DNA from: an uncultured Eubacteriales bacterium
GTDB taxonomy: Bacteria > Bacillota > Clostridia > Oscillospirales > Oscillospiraceae
Direction: 5' to 3'
Assembly (NCBI GenBank): GCA_900079765.1
Contig: LT599017.1
Coordinates: 620,001-684,000 of the forward strand
DNA: 64,000 bases
Below the pieces are notes generated by a model. It made no database searches. It was not told the origin of the DNA and saw nothing but the letters and a program-made list of their open reading frames with translations. How positions within the stretch are numbered: the stretch's first letter is position 1; every line of letters starts with the position of its first letter. Positions 14,406 to 22,819 of the stretch are shown piece after piece. Made by a program: the position numbers and the translations under genes.

Positions 14406-15060
14406 ACACCTAGACTGGTCACGCATCACGCCTGACGTCGCCGTGTGGTGCAAAACCGAGGAGGAAGAGCTTGCTTTTCTGCTGGCTTGCGAGGAGCGTG
14501 GGATTACATGGATATCTGGTAAAAAACCGACAAACGAACTGTTTTTTAATGAGGCTGGTGCGAACCATTATGAAGTTGAGAATAACAGAATATCGTTAGC
14601 AGATACGCAAACCGCTACAACCATCCCCTACTCCGACCTCCTGGTGGAGGACGAGCCCGCCCGCTCCCGTCTGGCCGAGATATTGGGCGTGGAGGAAGAC
14701 GAGGAGTGGACGATCAGGCCCGAACTTGTATGGGATGGAGATGCAGTCTACCGCATACACAACGGACGTCGCCAATACAGGTCAAACGATGATATCTGGC
14801 GCGACTGTGCGGCAGAGGCTGATTTTTGGTACATCATCAACCACCCAGAGAGCATCATCCGCAAACCCCGCTTTACCGCTGACGAGGTGGCTATGCTGCG
14901 CGTAATGGCGAGCGATGGAGTTACAAAGCTATCAAGGGCTATGGGTGGGGCTTTGACCTGGGAGCGGGAAGGCGCATCTATGACAGGCTATTTGCCCCCA
15001 AACATCTTGCCCACTATACTCTACGGCGAGTCCGTGGAGCTTGCGGAGGTGCTGAAATGA
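14398..15060 (+). CDS. Hypothetical early phage protein, 220 residues
   Basis: The N-terminus (TEEEELAFLLACEERGITWISG) looks like a small alpha/beta domain. The centre (LAEILGVEEDEEWTI, YRIHNGRRQ) and the end (FTADEVAMLRVMASDGVTKLSR, VELAEVL) match modules found separately in Firmicutes phage proteins, so this may be a mosaic. It overlaps the YopX gene by 4 bp. Role unknown. Confidence 0.6.
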   Translation: MSKHLDWSRITPDVAVWCKTEEEELAFLLACEERGITWISGKKPTNELFFNEAGANHYEVENNRISLADTQTATTIPYSDLLVEDEPARSRLAEILGVEEDEEWTIRPELVWDGDAVYRIHNGRRQYRSNDDIWRDCAAEADFWYIINHPESIIRKPRFTADEVAMLRVMASDGVTKLSRAMGGALTWEREGASMTGYLPPNILPTILYGESVELAEVLK

Positions 15061-15461
15061 GGGAGTACCTATTTCGAGGGAAGCGGCTGGACAACGGCGA
15101 GTGGGTGGAGGGGTTTTTGACCAGTGCCAGAACAATAGGCGTTGTATCACCGATTGGGAACTACGGCGAATATGTAATCGACCCCGCCACCGTAGGCCAG
15201 TACACGGGGCTTAAGGACAAGCACGGCAAGCGGATTTTCGAGGGGGATGTGCTGCGAAATACATCTAACCCAGCATGGGCGCTGCAACTCGTTAAGTATG
15301 GCTACTGTAAAAGCTGGGTCGTTGATGATTTTACCGATAAGCAGGCAAATCCGAAAACGCGCCAAATGAAAAAATGTTGCTATATAACTGCAAGCGATAT
15401 TATCTACGAGGTCATCGGCAACATCCACAACAACCCCGAACTGCTGGAGGCCACCACATGA
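15057..15461 (+). CDS. YopX family protein
   Basis: REYLFRGKRLDNGEWVEG, TVGQYTGLKDKHGKRIFEGDVL and YEVIGNIHNNPELL are the defining segments of the YopX family of temperate-phage proteins. The family is beta-rich and of unknown function. Full length at 134 residues. Confidence 0.85.
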   Translation: MREYLFRGKRLDNGEWVEGFLTSARTIGVVSPIGNYGEYVIDPATVGQYTGLKDKHGKRIFEGDVLRNTSNPAWALQLVKYGYCKSWVVDDFTDKQANPKTRQMKKCCYITASDIIYEVIGNIHNNPELLEATT

Positions 15462-15523
15462 CGATGATCTGCGAGGGATGTGGCGCGGAGTTTCTAATTG
15501 AGATGGGAGGAACTACAGTATGA
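15458..15523 (+). CDS. 21-residue Cys-containing microprotein
   Basis: ATG overlaps the YopX stop (ACATGACG) and the frame ends overlapping the next start. It encodes CEGCGAEF, half a zinc knuckle. Tight coupling on both sides supports translation, but its size leaves doubt. Confidence 0.35.
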   Translation: MTMICEGCGAEFLIEMGGTTV

Positions 15524-15723
15524 AAAACTGGATGACAATAGGCAATATGCACATTAACCTAGACCGTATCACCGGCTTTAAGTGGGACAACGAAAATCTA
15601 TTCCTGCAGGATGAAAGTGGACATATTTTTGAAATACCTGACGAGACGGGGGAGTGGTATAGAGCATTGTGTACGATAGTCCAAGTTACACCAAGCGAAC
15701 TTCATTACCAGGAAGTGCTATAA
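15520..15723 (+). CDS. Hypothetical early phage protein
   Basis: ATG follows GATGGGAGGAAC. A 67-residue, probably beta-rich product (INLDRITGFKWDNENLFLQD). Coupled to the next gene, whose ATG overlaps its stop. Confidence 0.55.
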   Translation: MKNWMTIGNMHINLDRITGFKWDNENLFLQDESGHIFEIPDETGEWYRALCTIVQVTPSELHYQEVL

Positions 15724-16046
15724 TGAGCGCCAATCCATGCAAGGGCTGCATCTACAGCAGCCGCACAAGCTACGGTATCGGCTGCGACTACATAGGAGCT
15801 ACAGGCCACATGCGCCCGTGTAAGTCCGGCAAGGCCTGTACCGTCCGCACAACAGGCGAAAAGCCAAAGCCACAGATTGCCGTGGGCAGGATGCGTAACT
15901 GGAGCGCAGCCAAGGCCGAGACGATGAGAGCGCAGGGCATGACGTACCCAGCCATCGCTGAGGCGTTGGGGACGACAGCCCCGGCGATAGTGGGTTACTT
16001 CGTGCAGAAGCGCAAGGCGGGGAGGTCTGCTACATGCACAAAATAA
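15723..16046 (+). CDS. Phage protein with N-terminal Cys cluster and C-terminal HTH
   Basis: The first 45 residues contain five Cys (CKGCIYSS, GCDY, CKSGKACT), a likely zinc site. The C-terminal part (AAKAETMRAQGMTYPAIAEALGTTAPAIVGYF) is a helix-turn-helix. It probably binds DNA or regulates late genes. Confidence 0.6.
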   Translation: MSANPCKGCIYSSRTSYGIGCDYIGATGHMRPCKSGKACTVRTTGEKPKPQIAVGRMRNWSAAKAETMRAQGMTYPAIAEALGTTAPAIVGYFVQKRKAGRSATCTK

Positions 16047-16189
16047 CAATCACAGTAGACGACGCAAAGCCGGACGACCTCCTGGGCCTTAAAGAAGCAT
16101 ATGCCATGGTTACGGAGGGCGCAGGTCGTGTGGTACGCGTCGACGTACAGGAGATCGTGCCGGAGCAGTTGAGGATGGAGGGAGGATAG
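16034..16189 (+). CDS. 51-residue hypothetical protein
   Basis: ATG follows GGGGAGGTC. The product starts MHKITITVDDAKPDDLLGLK and may be a small beta-alpha protein. It sits directly upstream of the late regulator. Confidence 0.5.
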   Translation: MHKITITVDDAKPDDLLGLKEAYAMVTEGAGRVVRVDVQEIVPEQLRMEGG

Positions 16190-16193
16190 CAAA

Positions 16194-16616
16194 TTGAGAT
16201 ATAAGTTTTCCTTGGCACCAAAAATCAAGGGGTACGTCGAGTGGCAGCTAGAGCACTACCATGAGGACAAACGGCAGATGGAGGAGTATAAACGGGATAT
16301 GGTTCCGTCAGGTACAGCAAACTACAGCGGCATGTGGGGCGGAAGTGAGCCGGGAAACCCGACAGCGGCCACAGTAGAGCGTATTGTCACAAACCCATAC
16401 ATAATCACCACCGAGAGGAACGTTAAGGCCGTAGATCGCGCACTTATGGCGTGTGACGATGAGACAAAGCGCATAGTTGATTTGGTGTACTGGCGGAGGA
16501 CGCACACGGTGACAGGGGCAGGGTATAAGATTGGGATGTCACCTGCAACGGCATACCGCAAAGTAAATCGCGTGCTATGTCTCCTGTCTTTAGAAATGGG
16601 GCTTGTGAATCCATAA
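16194..16616 (+). CDS. ArpU/RinA-type late-gene transcriptional regulator
   Basis: TTG at 16194 lies downstream of GGAGGATAG. The 140-residue helical protein ends with a sigma-region-4-like fold (CDDETKRIVDLVYW, YKIGMSPATAYRKVNRVL), typical of the ArpU/RinA regulators that switch on packaging, structural and lysis genes. It is the last early gene and precedes the direct-repeat promoter at 16619-16662. Confidence 0.75.
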   Translation: MRYKFSLAPKIKGYVEWQLEHYHEDKRQMEEYKRDMVPSGTANYSGMWGGSEPGNPTAATVERIVTNPYIITTERNVKAVDRALMACDDETKRIVDLVYWRRTHTVTGAGYKIGMSPATAYRKVNRVLCLLSLEMGLVNP

Positions 16617-16618
16617 CG

Positions 16619-16662
16619 TGAGAAAAATATGAGAAAAATAGACCCATAGACTGTGCTATTAT
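16619..16662 (+). promoter_or_regulatory. Late promoter with perfect tandem activator repeats
   Basis: Two exact tandem copies of TGAGAAAAATA (16619-16629, 16630-16640) overlap the -35 position. They precede an extended -10, TGCTATTAT, with the hexamer at 16657-16662. There is no good -35 hexamer, which fits an activator-dependent promoter driven by the ArpU-type protein encoded immediately upstream. Confidence 0.7.
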
Positions 16663-16810
16663 GTCATTGATGAGATGTGGGTAATCCTCCTGCCCACGCT
16701 CATACAACGGCCTCCCGCTGAAAACTGCTTGTACCGGAACGGGTAAAGTACCATATGGCCTATCCATATGACGCAAGTGTGACAATTAAGCGGGAAGCCG
16801 AACAAAAAGC

Positions 16811-16850
16811 AAAGAACACACTCAACATGACGTGGGTGTGTTCTTTTTAT
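16811..16850 (+). terminator. Intrinsic terminator/attenuator in the late leader
   Basis: AAAGAACACAC pairs perfectly over 11 bp with GTGTGTTCTTT across a 14-nt loop and runs into TTTAT. It lies between the late promoter and terminase, about 150 nt into the transcript. It may stop leaky early transcription or require antitermination. The rest of the 16617-16929 gap holds no convincing gene. Confidence 0.7.
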
Positions 16851-16929
16851 GGTCAAGTGGGTAATGTACACCGCGATCCGTGAGGACAGCAGGGGCGGGA
16901 GCTGAGTGGTGTGAATGAGAGAGGTGGTG

Positions 16930-17400
16930 ATGACAATGGAAGGCTTAACTGAAAAGCAGACTAGGTTCATAGATGCCTATGTTGAGATGGGCAATGCGAC
17001 GGAGGCCGCGAGGATTGCGGGGTATAAGCAGCCGCACGTTCAAGGTAGCCAGAACTTAGAAAAACTTAGCGTTTATATAAAGCAGCGGATTGATGAAAAA
17101 GCGGATGAACGCATTGCCAAGCAGGACGAGGTACTGCGCACACTTACCAGCGTTTTGCGGCGGGAGGCGACGGAAACCGTTGTTGTCACCTGTAAGACCA
17201 AGCGCAGTTACTATGACAAAGATGGCAAGAAGGTCACCGAGGAGGAAGAGGAGCCGCGGCTTGTTGAGATACCCACCAGGATCAGCGACGTGAACAAGGC
17301 TGCCGAGCTGCTGGGTAAGCGCTACCGCCTGTGGGCAGAGACCGAGGCGAACAGCGCCCCGGTGACGGTGGTGGTGAAGTATGACTACGGCGACGGTTGA
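16930..17400 (+). CDS. terS: Terminase small subunit
   Basis: ATG at 16930 follows GAGAGGTGG; an ATG at 16915 has worse spacing. EGLTEKQTRFIDAYVEMGNATEAARIAGY is the N-terminal DNA-binding helix-turn-helix of Terminase_2 proteins. Then come an oligomerisation helix and a region after RYRLWAE. It recognises the packaging site and overlaps the large subunit by 20 bp. Confidence 0.88.
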   Translation: MTMEGLTEKQTRFIDAYVEMGNATEAARIAGYKQPHVQGSQNLEKLSVYIKQRIDEKADERIAKQDEVLRTLTSVLRREATETVVVTCKTKRSYYDKDGKKVTEEEEEPRLVEIPTRISDVNKAAELLGKRYRLWAETEANSAPVTVVVKYDYGDG

Positions 17401-18649
17401 AGTACAGGCCAACGTACAGTTTAATCCCGTCTTCCGCCCGGTCAACGAGTGGCGGGGGCGCTACCGGGCGCTGAAGGGGTCCGCGGGCTCCGGAAAGTCG
17501 GTCAACCTGGCCCAAGACTATATCGCCAAGCTGTCGGACTCTGCCTATACCGGTGCAAATTTGCTTGTAGTTCGCAAGGTAGAGGAGACCAACCGAGACA
17601 GTACCTTTGCGGAACTCCAGGCGGCAGTGTACCGTATGTTTGGTGAGCACGCGGATCGTTTCTGGAAGATCAACCTGAACCCCCTCTCCATGGAGAGCAG
17701 GATCACCGGCGGGAAGATCATCTTCCGGGGCATGAAGGACGACAGCCAGCGGGAAAAGGTCAAGTCCATCACGTTTAAGAAAGGGAAGCTCACCTGGATA
17801 TGGTGCGAGGAGGCCACGGAGCTACGGGCCGAGGATGTGGACATCCTGGACGACCGTCTACGCGGCGAATTGAGGGATTTAAACCCGAACCTATACTATC
17901 AGCTCACCCTGTCTTTTAACCCCATCAGCGCAACGCACTGGGTCAAGGGGAGGTACTTTGACCGCAAGGACTTTGACGTGCTGGCCCACCACTCCACTTT
18001 CAGGGAGAACCGCTTTATTGACCCGGCCTACTACCGGCGCATGGAGCGCCGCGCTGTGGAGGACCCTGACGGCTACCGGGTTTACGGCTTGGGTGAATGG
18101 GGAGAACTGGGCGGGCTGATCCTCACAAACACCGCGATCGAGGACTTCGACACCAGCAGAGAGCGCTTTGATGCGTTCGTCTATGCCCAGGACTTCGGTT
18201 TCAATCACGCCAACGCCTTGCTCGGTGTGGGCATGAAGGATGGGGAAGTCTATATCTGCTCGGAAATCTATGTGTTCGAAAAGGACACAGGGGAGATCAT
18301 AGCCCTTGCCGATAAGGCGGGGGTAGATAAGCGAACTATGATGTGGTGCGACAGCGCGGAGCCAGACCGCATTAAGACTTGGAAAAAGGCCGGATACCGG
18401 GCCTATGGTGTCAAGAAGGAGCAGGGGAGCGTAAAGGCGCAGATAGACTGGCTGAAGGGCAGAAAAGTTCATATCCACCCGTCCTGTATAAACGTCCAGC
18501 GTGAGGTATCACAGTGGAAGTGGAAGAAAGACCCCAAGACGGGGTTGTATATCGATGAGCCGGTCGAGTTCATGGACGACGCCATGGCCGCTTTGCGGTA
18601 CTCTGCGGAGTCCTGGCGGCGCGGCACGGCAGTGGAAGTGTTGAGGTGA
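17381..18649 (+). CDS. terL: Terminase large subunit, PBSX family
   Basis: A 422-residue packaging motor. Walker A is GSAGSGKS (residues 33-40), Walker B LTWIWCEEAT, and SFNP is the coupling motif. The nuclease domain shows DFGFNHANALLG, WCDSAEPDRI and a late FMDDAMAALRY, which supply the metal-binding acids. Full length. It translocates DNA into the prohead and cuts it. Confidence 0.95.
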   Translation: MTTATVEVQANVQFNPVFRPVNEWRGRYRALKGSAGSGKSVNLAQDYIAKLSDSAYTGANLLVVRKVEETNRDSTFAELQAAVYRMFGEHADRFWKINLNPLSMESRITGGKIIFRGMKDDSQREKVKSITFKKGKLTWIWCEEATELRAEDVDILDDRLRGELRDLNPNLYYQLTLSFNPISATHWVKGRYFDRKDFDVLAHHSTFRENRFIDPAYYRRMERRAVEDPDGYRVYGLGEWGELGGLILTNTAIEDFDTSRERFDAFVYAQDFGFNHANALLGVGMKDGEVYICSEIYVFEKDTGEIIALADKAGVDKRTMMWCDSAEPDRIKTWKKAGYRAYGVKKEQGSVKAQIDWLKGRKVHIHPSCINVQREVSQWKWKKDPKTGLYIDEPVEFMDDAMAALRYSAESWRRGTAVEVLR

Positions 18650-18653
18650 GGAA

Positions 18654-20114
18654 ATGGAGTACACACAGACAGCGCTGGTGAATGCGGCGATCTCGGACCC
18701 AGTAAATGCGCCTATGACGCTGGAGCAAATCGTGAGCGAGGAGATCAGGGAGTTTAAAAACTCCCCGCAGTACGTCCAATTGCTGCAGGCGGAGGAGTAT
18801 TACCGGAATCGCTCGGACGTGCAAAAGAAGACCACCGACATGAAGAACCGCTCCAACACCAAGATAGAGCACCCCATCTACCGAAAGCTGGTGGATCAGA
18901 AGGCGCGGTATCTGTTGGCCCGGCCTTGGGCGGTGGAGACCGATGACAAGAAATATGGGGCTGCGCTGGAAGAGCTGTTTGACGCGTCCTTCCGCCGAAA
19001 GATCAAGTCCATGGGCAGGGGGGCGGTTAAGTCGGGAGTTGCGTGGCTACAGCCCTACATAAATGACTTGGGTGCGCTGGCCTTTATGCGCGTTCCCGCC
19101 CATGAGCTGGTCCCTCTCTGGAGGGACACCGAGCGCACTGAACTGGACGGGTTCATCCGTTTCTACGACCAAGTCATTTACGTGGGGCGTAACCGGAAGA
19201 CGATCTCCCGCGCTGAGTATTGGTTCTCAGGCGGTGTGCGCTGGTTCGTCTGTGCCGATAGCAGCGGGGAGTACCGGGTGGACCCGGAGCGCGGCAACAC
19301 GGATGCCGCCCAAGCCGAGCCGCACTTTACGCTGGGGGAGAAAGCATACAATTGGGCGCACGTTCCCCTCCTGTGGCTGAGATACAACGAAGAAGAACTG
19401 CCCCTGCTACACTATGTCAAAGAGCTGATCGACGACTACAACTGGCAGACCAGCGTCACCGCCGACGTGCTGCGGGATATTGCCAAGTTCATCTATATCC
19501 TGAAAAACTACGGCGGGGCCGATCTGGATGAGTTTGTTCGTGATCTGCGGCAGGCGATGGCCGTCAAGGTGGATGGAGACGGCGGGGTAGATAAGCTACA
19601 GGCCGACATAAACATTGCAGCAGTTATGACATTCCTGGACAAGCAGAGGCGTGACACCTTCGACTTCGCCTCTGCTGTTGACACAAAAGATGCGGACTTG
19701 GGCAATGCCTCAGGAACAGCTATAAACTTCCGGTACATGGACCTCGACGCCGACTGCGCAGACCTGGCCGATGAGCTCCAGGACACCTTCGCGCGGATGA
19801 AGCCCTTCCTTGACACATGGCTCCAGGCTAAAGGGCAGGGGGACTTTTCCGCTCAAACCTTCTCCATCGCCTTCAACATGGACTTGCCGGTGAATGAGGC
19901 GGATATCATCACCAACGTCAATAACAGCAAGGATGTTTTGTCTCGACGCACCCTTCTGAGCAATCACCCCTGGGTCAAGAACGTGGACGCGGAGATCGAA
20001 CAGCTGGATGCGGAAAAGGAGAAAGCGATGCGCAAATATGGGGATGACCTCTTCGAGGATGAACTGGGGCACAACGGAGAGGGCGTGAACCGCGACGATG
20101 GCGGCGATGAATAA
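18654..20114 (+). CDS. Portal protein, SPP1 gp6 type
   Basis: A 486-residue protein beginning with TLEQIVSEEIREFKNSPQYV and carrying the portal core (YRKLVDQKARYLLARPW, VKELIDDYNWQTSVTADVL, ASGTAINFRYMDLDADCADLADEL). It forms the dodecameric DNA gate, placed between terminase and MuF as usual. Confidence 0.93.
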   Translation: MEYTQTALVNAAISDPVNAPMTLEQIVSEEIREFKNSPQYVQLLQAEEYYRNRSDVQKKTTDMKNRSNTKIEHPIYRKLVDQKARYLLARPWAVETDDKKYGAALEELFDASFRRKIKSMGRGAVKSGVAWLQPYINDLGALAFMRVPAHELVPLWRDTERTELDGFIRFYDQVIYVGRNRKTISRAEYWFSGGVRWFVCADSSGEYRVDPERGNTDAAQAEPHFTLGEKAYNWAHVPLLWLRYNEEELPLLHYVKELIDDYNWQTSVTADVLRDIAKFIYILKNYGGADLDEFVRDLRQAMAVKVDGDGGVDKLQADINIAAVMTFLDKQRRDTFDFASAVDTKDADLGNASGTAINFRYMDLDADCADLADELQDTFARMKPFLDTWLQAKGQGDFSAQTFSIAFNMDLPVNEADIITNVNNSKDVLSRRTLLSNHPWVKNVDAEIEQLDAEKEKAMRKYGDDLFEDELGHNGEGVNRDDGGDE

Positions 20115-21510
20115 CCGGGACTACTGGGCCGCCAGGGCATTGCAGCGGGAGCAGGAGGCATATCTGCGCGGTGAGGAGCTGACGTCAAAGCTCTTCCAGG
20201 AGTACCAGCGCGCCGCGAGAGAACTGCGTAAGGCGGTCAATGACTTTTACGCCCGTTACGCCACCAAGCACGGCCTGACCTATGAGCAGGCGGTGCGGCT
20301 GCTGACCCGCAAGGAGATGCAGGAGTGGAAGGCCGATCTGGGGGAGTATGTGGCACAGATCAACGCCACCTCCGACGCAAGGGTAAAGGCGGCGATGACA
20401 GCCCAACTGGACGCCCTGTCCACGAATAGCCGCATCTCCAGGCTGGAGGCACTACAGGGCCAAGTGGACCAAATACTCAACACTCTGTATGATAGTGGCT
20501 CGGAGCAAATGCGCCAGGGGTTCGGGGGCCTCTACCAGGAGAGCTATTACCACAAGCACTATGACCTACAGTCCCGTGCCGGGTGGCTGAATGAGATCGC
20601 CAAGCTCGATGCAGGTATGGTAGAGGATGCGGTAAACTACCCTTGGTCTGGAGCTATGTTCTCCGATCGGCTGTGGAGGAACAAGGACGCACTGCTCTTC
20701 AACCTCCGGGAGACCATCACACAGGGTTTGATTCAGGGGAAGGGTCTGGCCGAGACCTCCAAAGCTATGGCGACGCAGCTGGGGCAGAGTTACAAGGTGG
20801 CTGAGCGCTTGGTGAGGACTGAGACCAACCACCTCCACAACGGGGCTGACAGGGCCGCATACGAGGCCGCAGGGGTGGAGGAGTACGAGTACATGGCCAC
20901 ATTAGATTCCCGCACCTGCGCGGTGTGCGGAGCACTGGACGGGAAACACTTCAAGCTGAAGGATGCAAGACCTGGGGAGAACTACCCGCCCATGCACCCT
21001 AACGACCGATGCACCACTGTGGAACACGACCCGGAGGACGCCGCCGACTGGGCGAAATCAGGACAGCCGATGCCAAAGGATATGACCTATGAAGAGTGGG
21101 CTGAAAAGCAGAACGTCACGGTCGAGGTTGATAAGAGCCGCATGGTTGAATCCGCGCGTGACAAGGTGTATAATCAGGGCGTAACCATCAGTGATAAGCA
21201 ATTTGGGAAAAAAGTCGGTAAACACGCATCTGACTTCGGGCTAGACCCAGCAGACAAGGGCAGCCGCGAAAAGATGCGGGCAATTATTCAAGATATCGCC
21301 CAAAACCGGGACGAAATCGTCAGAGGTTCATGGCGAGGGCTGGGGAAGGTGTTGGAGTCTGGCAGCCGCGCCAGTGGCCCCGCCGATTTCCTCATCAAGG
21401 GCAGGGACGTTGTGGTCGCGCAAAACGGAAGGTTTGTGACTATTCTTAGGGATGGCGTTACAAACCCCCATGTTAAAAAAGCTAAAGAGAAAGGAGGGAC
21501 CAGACGATGA
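20098..21510 (+). CDS. MuF-type head morphogenesis protein fused to a C-terminal toxin domain
   Basis: The frame begins at 20098 (ATG at 20107 also possible), overlapping the portal gene. Residues up to about 345 are the SPP1 gp7/MuF domain, with AERLVRTETNHLHNGA, DSRTCAVCGALDGK and YPPMHPNDRCTT. About 115 further residues follow; SWRGLGKVLESGSRASG and VVVAQNGRFVTILRDG resemble BECR-fold ribonuclease ends of polymorphic toxins. MuF-fused toxins of this kind are known from prophages and may be delivered with the particle. The next gene, overlapping by 4 bp, is the probable immunity gene. Confidence 0.85.
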   Translation: MAAMNNRDYWAARALQREQEAYLRGEELTSKLFQEYQRAARELRKAVNDFYARYATKHGLTYEQAVRLLTRKEMQEWKADLGEYVAQINATSDARVKAAMTAQLDALSTNSRISRLEALQGQVDQILNTLYDSGSEQMRQGFGGLYQESYYHKHYDLQSRAGWLNEIAKLDAGMVEDAVNYPWSGAMFSDRLWRNKDALLFNLRETITQGLIQGKGLAETSKAMATQLGQSYKVAERLVRTETNHLHNGADRAAYEAAGVEEYEYMATLDSRTCAVCGALDGKHFKLKDARPGENYPPMHPNDRCTTVEHDPEDAADWAKSGQPMPKDMTYEEWAEKQNVTVEVDKSRMVESARDKVYNQGVTISDKQFGKKVGKHASDFGLDPADKGSREKMRAIIQDIAQNRDEIVRGSWRGLGKVLESGSRASGPADFLIKGRDVVVAQNGRFVTILRDGVTNPHVKKAKEKGGTRR

Positions 21511-21788
21511 CAAGGGAAGAACGCTTTTTCGGCTTAATTCAAGAAACTGCCGCGGAACAAGGAAAGAAGTTTTTCGTGTCCTGCGGGGAAGGCCATGAAT
21601 TGAATACAGAGGAGTTGGAGGGTGAGGACTTTTCTGGATGGATGATCCCTCTGGACCGGGCAGAAGCCTTCTTTGAAGATTGGAAGTCGGAAGACGCCGA
21701 TGCTCTTGATACATGGGAGGAGTTTTTCACCTTTGCCGAGTGGGTTGAGGAAAGCGGGACAATCAAAATCACATTTCAAACGCATTAA
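21507..21788 (+). CDS. Probable immunity protein for the MuF toxin
   Basis: A 93-residue very acidic protein (FFVSCGEGHELNTEELEGED, WKSEDADALDTWEEFFTFAEW), overlapping the toxin gene stop by 4 bp. A small acidic partner directly behind a basic nuclease-like domain is the usual toxin/immunity arrangement. A terminator-like hairpin follows at once. No family was recognised; the role is inferred from position and charge. Confidence 0.6.
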   Translation: MTREERFFGLIQETAAEQGKKFFVSCGEGHELNTEELEGEDFSGWMIPLDRAEAFFEDWKSEDADALDTWEEFFTFAEWVEESGTIKITFQTH

Positions 21789-21789
21789 G

Positions 21790-21818
21790 CCATCGTTCTT
21801 TGGGACGGTGGTTTTCTT
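21790..21818 (+). terminator. Terminator-like hairpin after the immunity gene
   Basis: CCATCGTTC pairs over 9 bp (two G-U) with GGACGGTGG around a 4-nt loop, followed by TTTTCTT. It would reduce transcription from the toxin pair into the scaffold and coat genes, or end a separate transcript. Confidence 0.6.
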
Positions 21819-21853
21819 ATGCCCTGAAAGGACGTGGTGCCTATGCCAAAGCT

Positions 21854-22024
21854 ATGCCCATCAATGTTCACGTAGAGCAAGTCAACCAAAACCGCTACGT
21901 ATACAACGAAGATAACCAACAGACGTTCCACGAGCATAAGCTTGTGGAGGTGCAAAAGCCCACGCCGTGCGCTGGCAAGAAATGCGCTGCTTACCGCTTT
22001 GGCCACTGCACAAGAAAGTCATAA
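21854..22024 (+). CDS. 56-residue hypothetical protein with C-terminal Cys
   Basis: The frame from ATG 21854 gives MPINVHVEQVNQNRYVYNED and ends CAGKKCAAYRFGHC, a likely metal site. The best ribosome site (AAAGGACG) precedes another ATG at 21843, which would give only ten codons in a different frame. The start is uncertain and a recent frameshift is possible. Confidence 0.45.
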   Translation: MPINVHVEQVNQNRYVYNEDNQQTFHEHKLVEVQKPTPCAGKKCAAYRFGHCTRKS

Positions 22025-22048
22025 CGCAAAACATTCCTATACTGATTT

Positions 22049-22074
22049 AAGCAGCTGATAGAGGCTGCTTTTTT
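22049..22074 (+). terminator. Second terminator-like hairpin before the scaffold gene
   Basis: AAGCAGC-TGATAGAG-GCTGCTT followed by TTTTC. Together with the hairpin at 21790 it brackets the small gene and isolates the toxin/immunity region inside the late operon. Confidence 0.6.
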
Positions 22075-22162
22075 CATACCATTTTGGGTTCCCTGTCCCA
22101 GACCAACAGGGGCGGCAATGAGCGTGGAAGTCGCTATACAAACAGCCAGAAAGGAGAACAGC

Positions 22163-22798
22163 ATGATTACCGAGAGCATTAAATCCCTGTTGGGGGAGGA
22201 GCTGAGCGCCCAAGTGGACGAGGCTCTGAAGGGCAAAGGCAAGGACGGAAAAGACGTAGACCTGGTGGTGGGCAATGACGGGAGCTTCGTTCCTTCGGAT
22301 AAGTACGATGGGGAGAAACGCCGCGCCGCCGCCGCTGAGACCGCCCTGAAGACCGCTGCTGATGCGGTGAAGGCCTTGGGCGGCACCGGAGACCCGGCCA
22401 CACTAGGCGAGGATGTCATCAAGGCACAGGGCGATATGGAAACCCTGAAGACTAACCATAAGAAGGAGCTGGCCAGTATCCGGAAGGACACCGCGCTACG
22501 CATGGCTCTTTCCGGGTTGGTACATGATCCCGCCGATGTGATTAGCCGACTACCTGAGGAGAAGATCGAGGTGGGGGAGGACGGCAGCCTGAAAACCGAC
22601 CTAACCGAACTGCTCAAGCCCATACAGGAGTCTAAGCCCTACCTGTTCAAGGAACAGAAGAAGGAGGAACAACCTCCGCTGAAGGGTGCGCTGCCTGCGC
22701 CCCCCGCGGGCGGTAGTCCGGCAGAGAAACCCACATCTCAGATGACCTATTCCGAACTGGACGCCTATATGAAGGCGAACCCCGGCGCACAAATTTAA
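22163..22798 (+). CDS. Capsid scaffold protein (GP20-like)
   Basis: ATG at 22163 follows AAAGGAGAACAGC. It is helical and charged: IKSLLGEELSAQVDEALKGK, an Ala-rich central coil, then LRMALSGLVHDPADVI, the standard GP20-type segment, and a Pro/Gly tail ending SELDAYMKANPGAQI. It guides prohead assembly directly upstream of the coat gene. Confidence 0.8.
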   Translation: MITESIKSLLGEELSAQVDEALKGKGKDGKDVDLVVGNDGSFVPSDKYDGEKRRAAAAETALKTAADAVKALGGTGDPATLGEDVIKAQGDMETLKTNHKKELASIRKDTALRMALSGLVHDPADVISRLPEEKIEVGEDGSLKTDLTELLKPIQESKPYLFKEQKKEEQPPLKGALPAPPAGGSPAEKPTSQMTYSELDAYMKANPGAQI

Positions 22799-22819
22799 TT
22801 ATGACAAGGAGAATAATCA

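Noticed and set aside
16755-16883. A 42-codon frame in the late leader
   Set aside because: It runs through the perfect terminator hairpin and lacks a good ribosome site; a leader peptide is possible but not supported.
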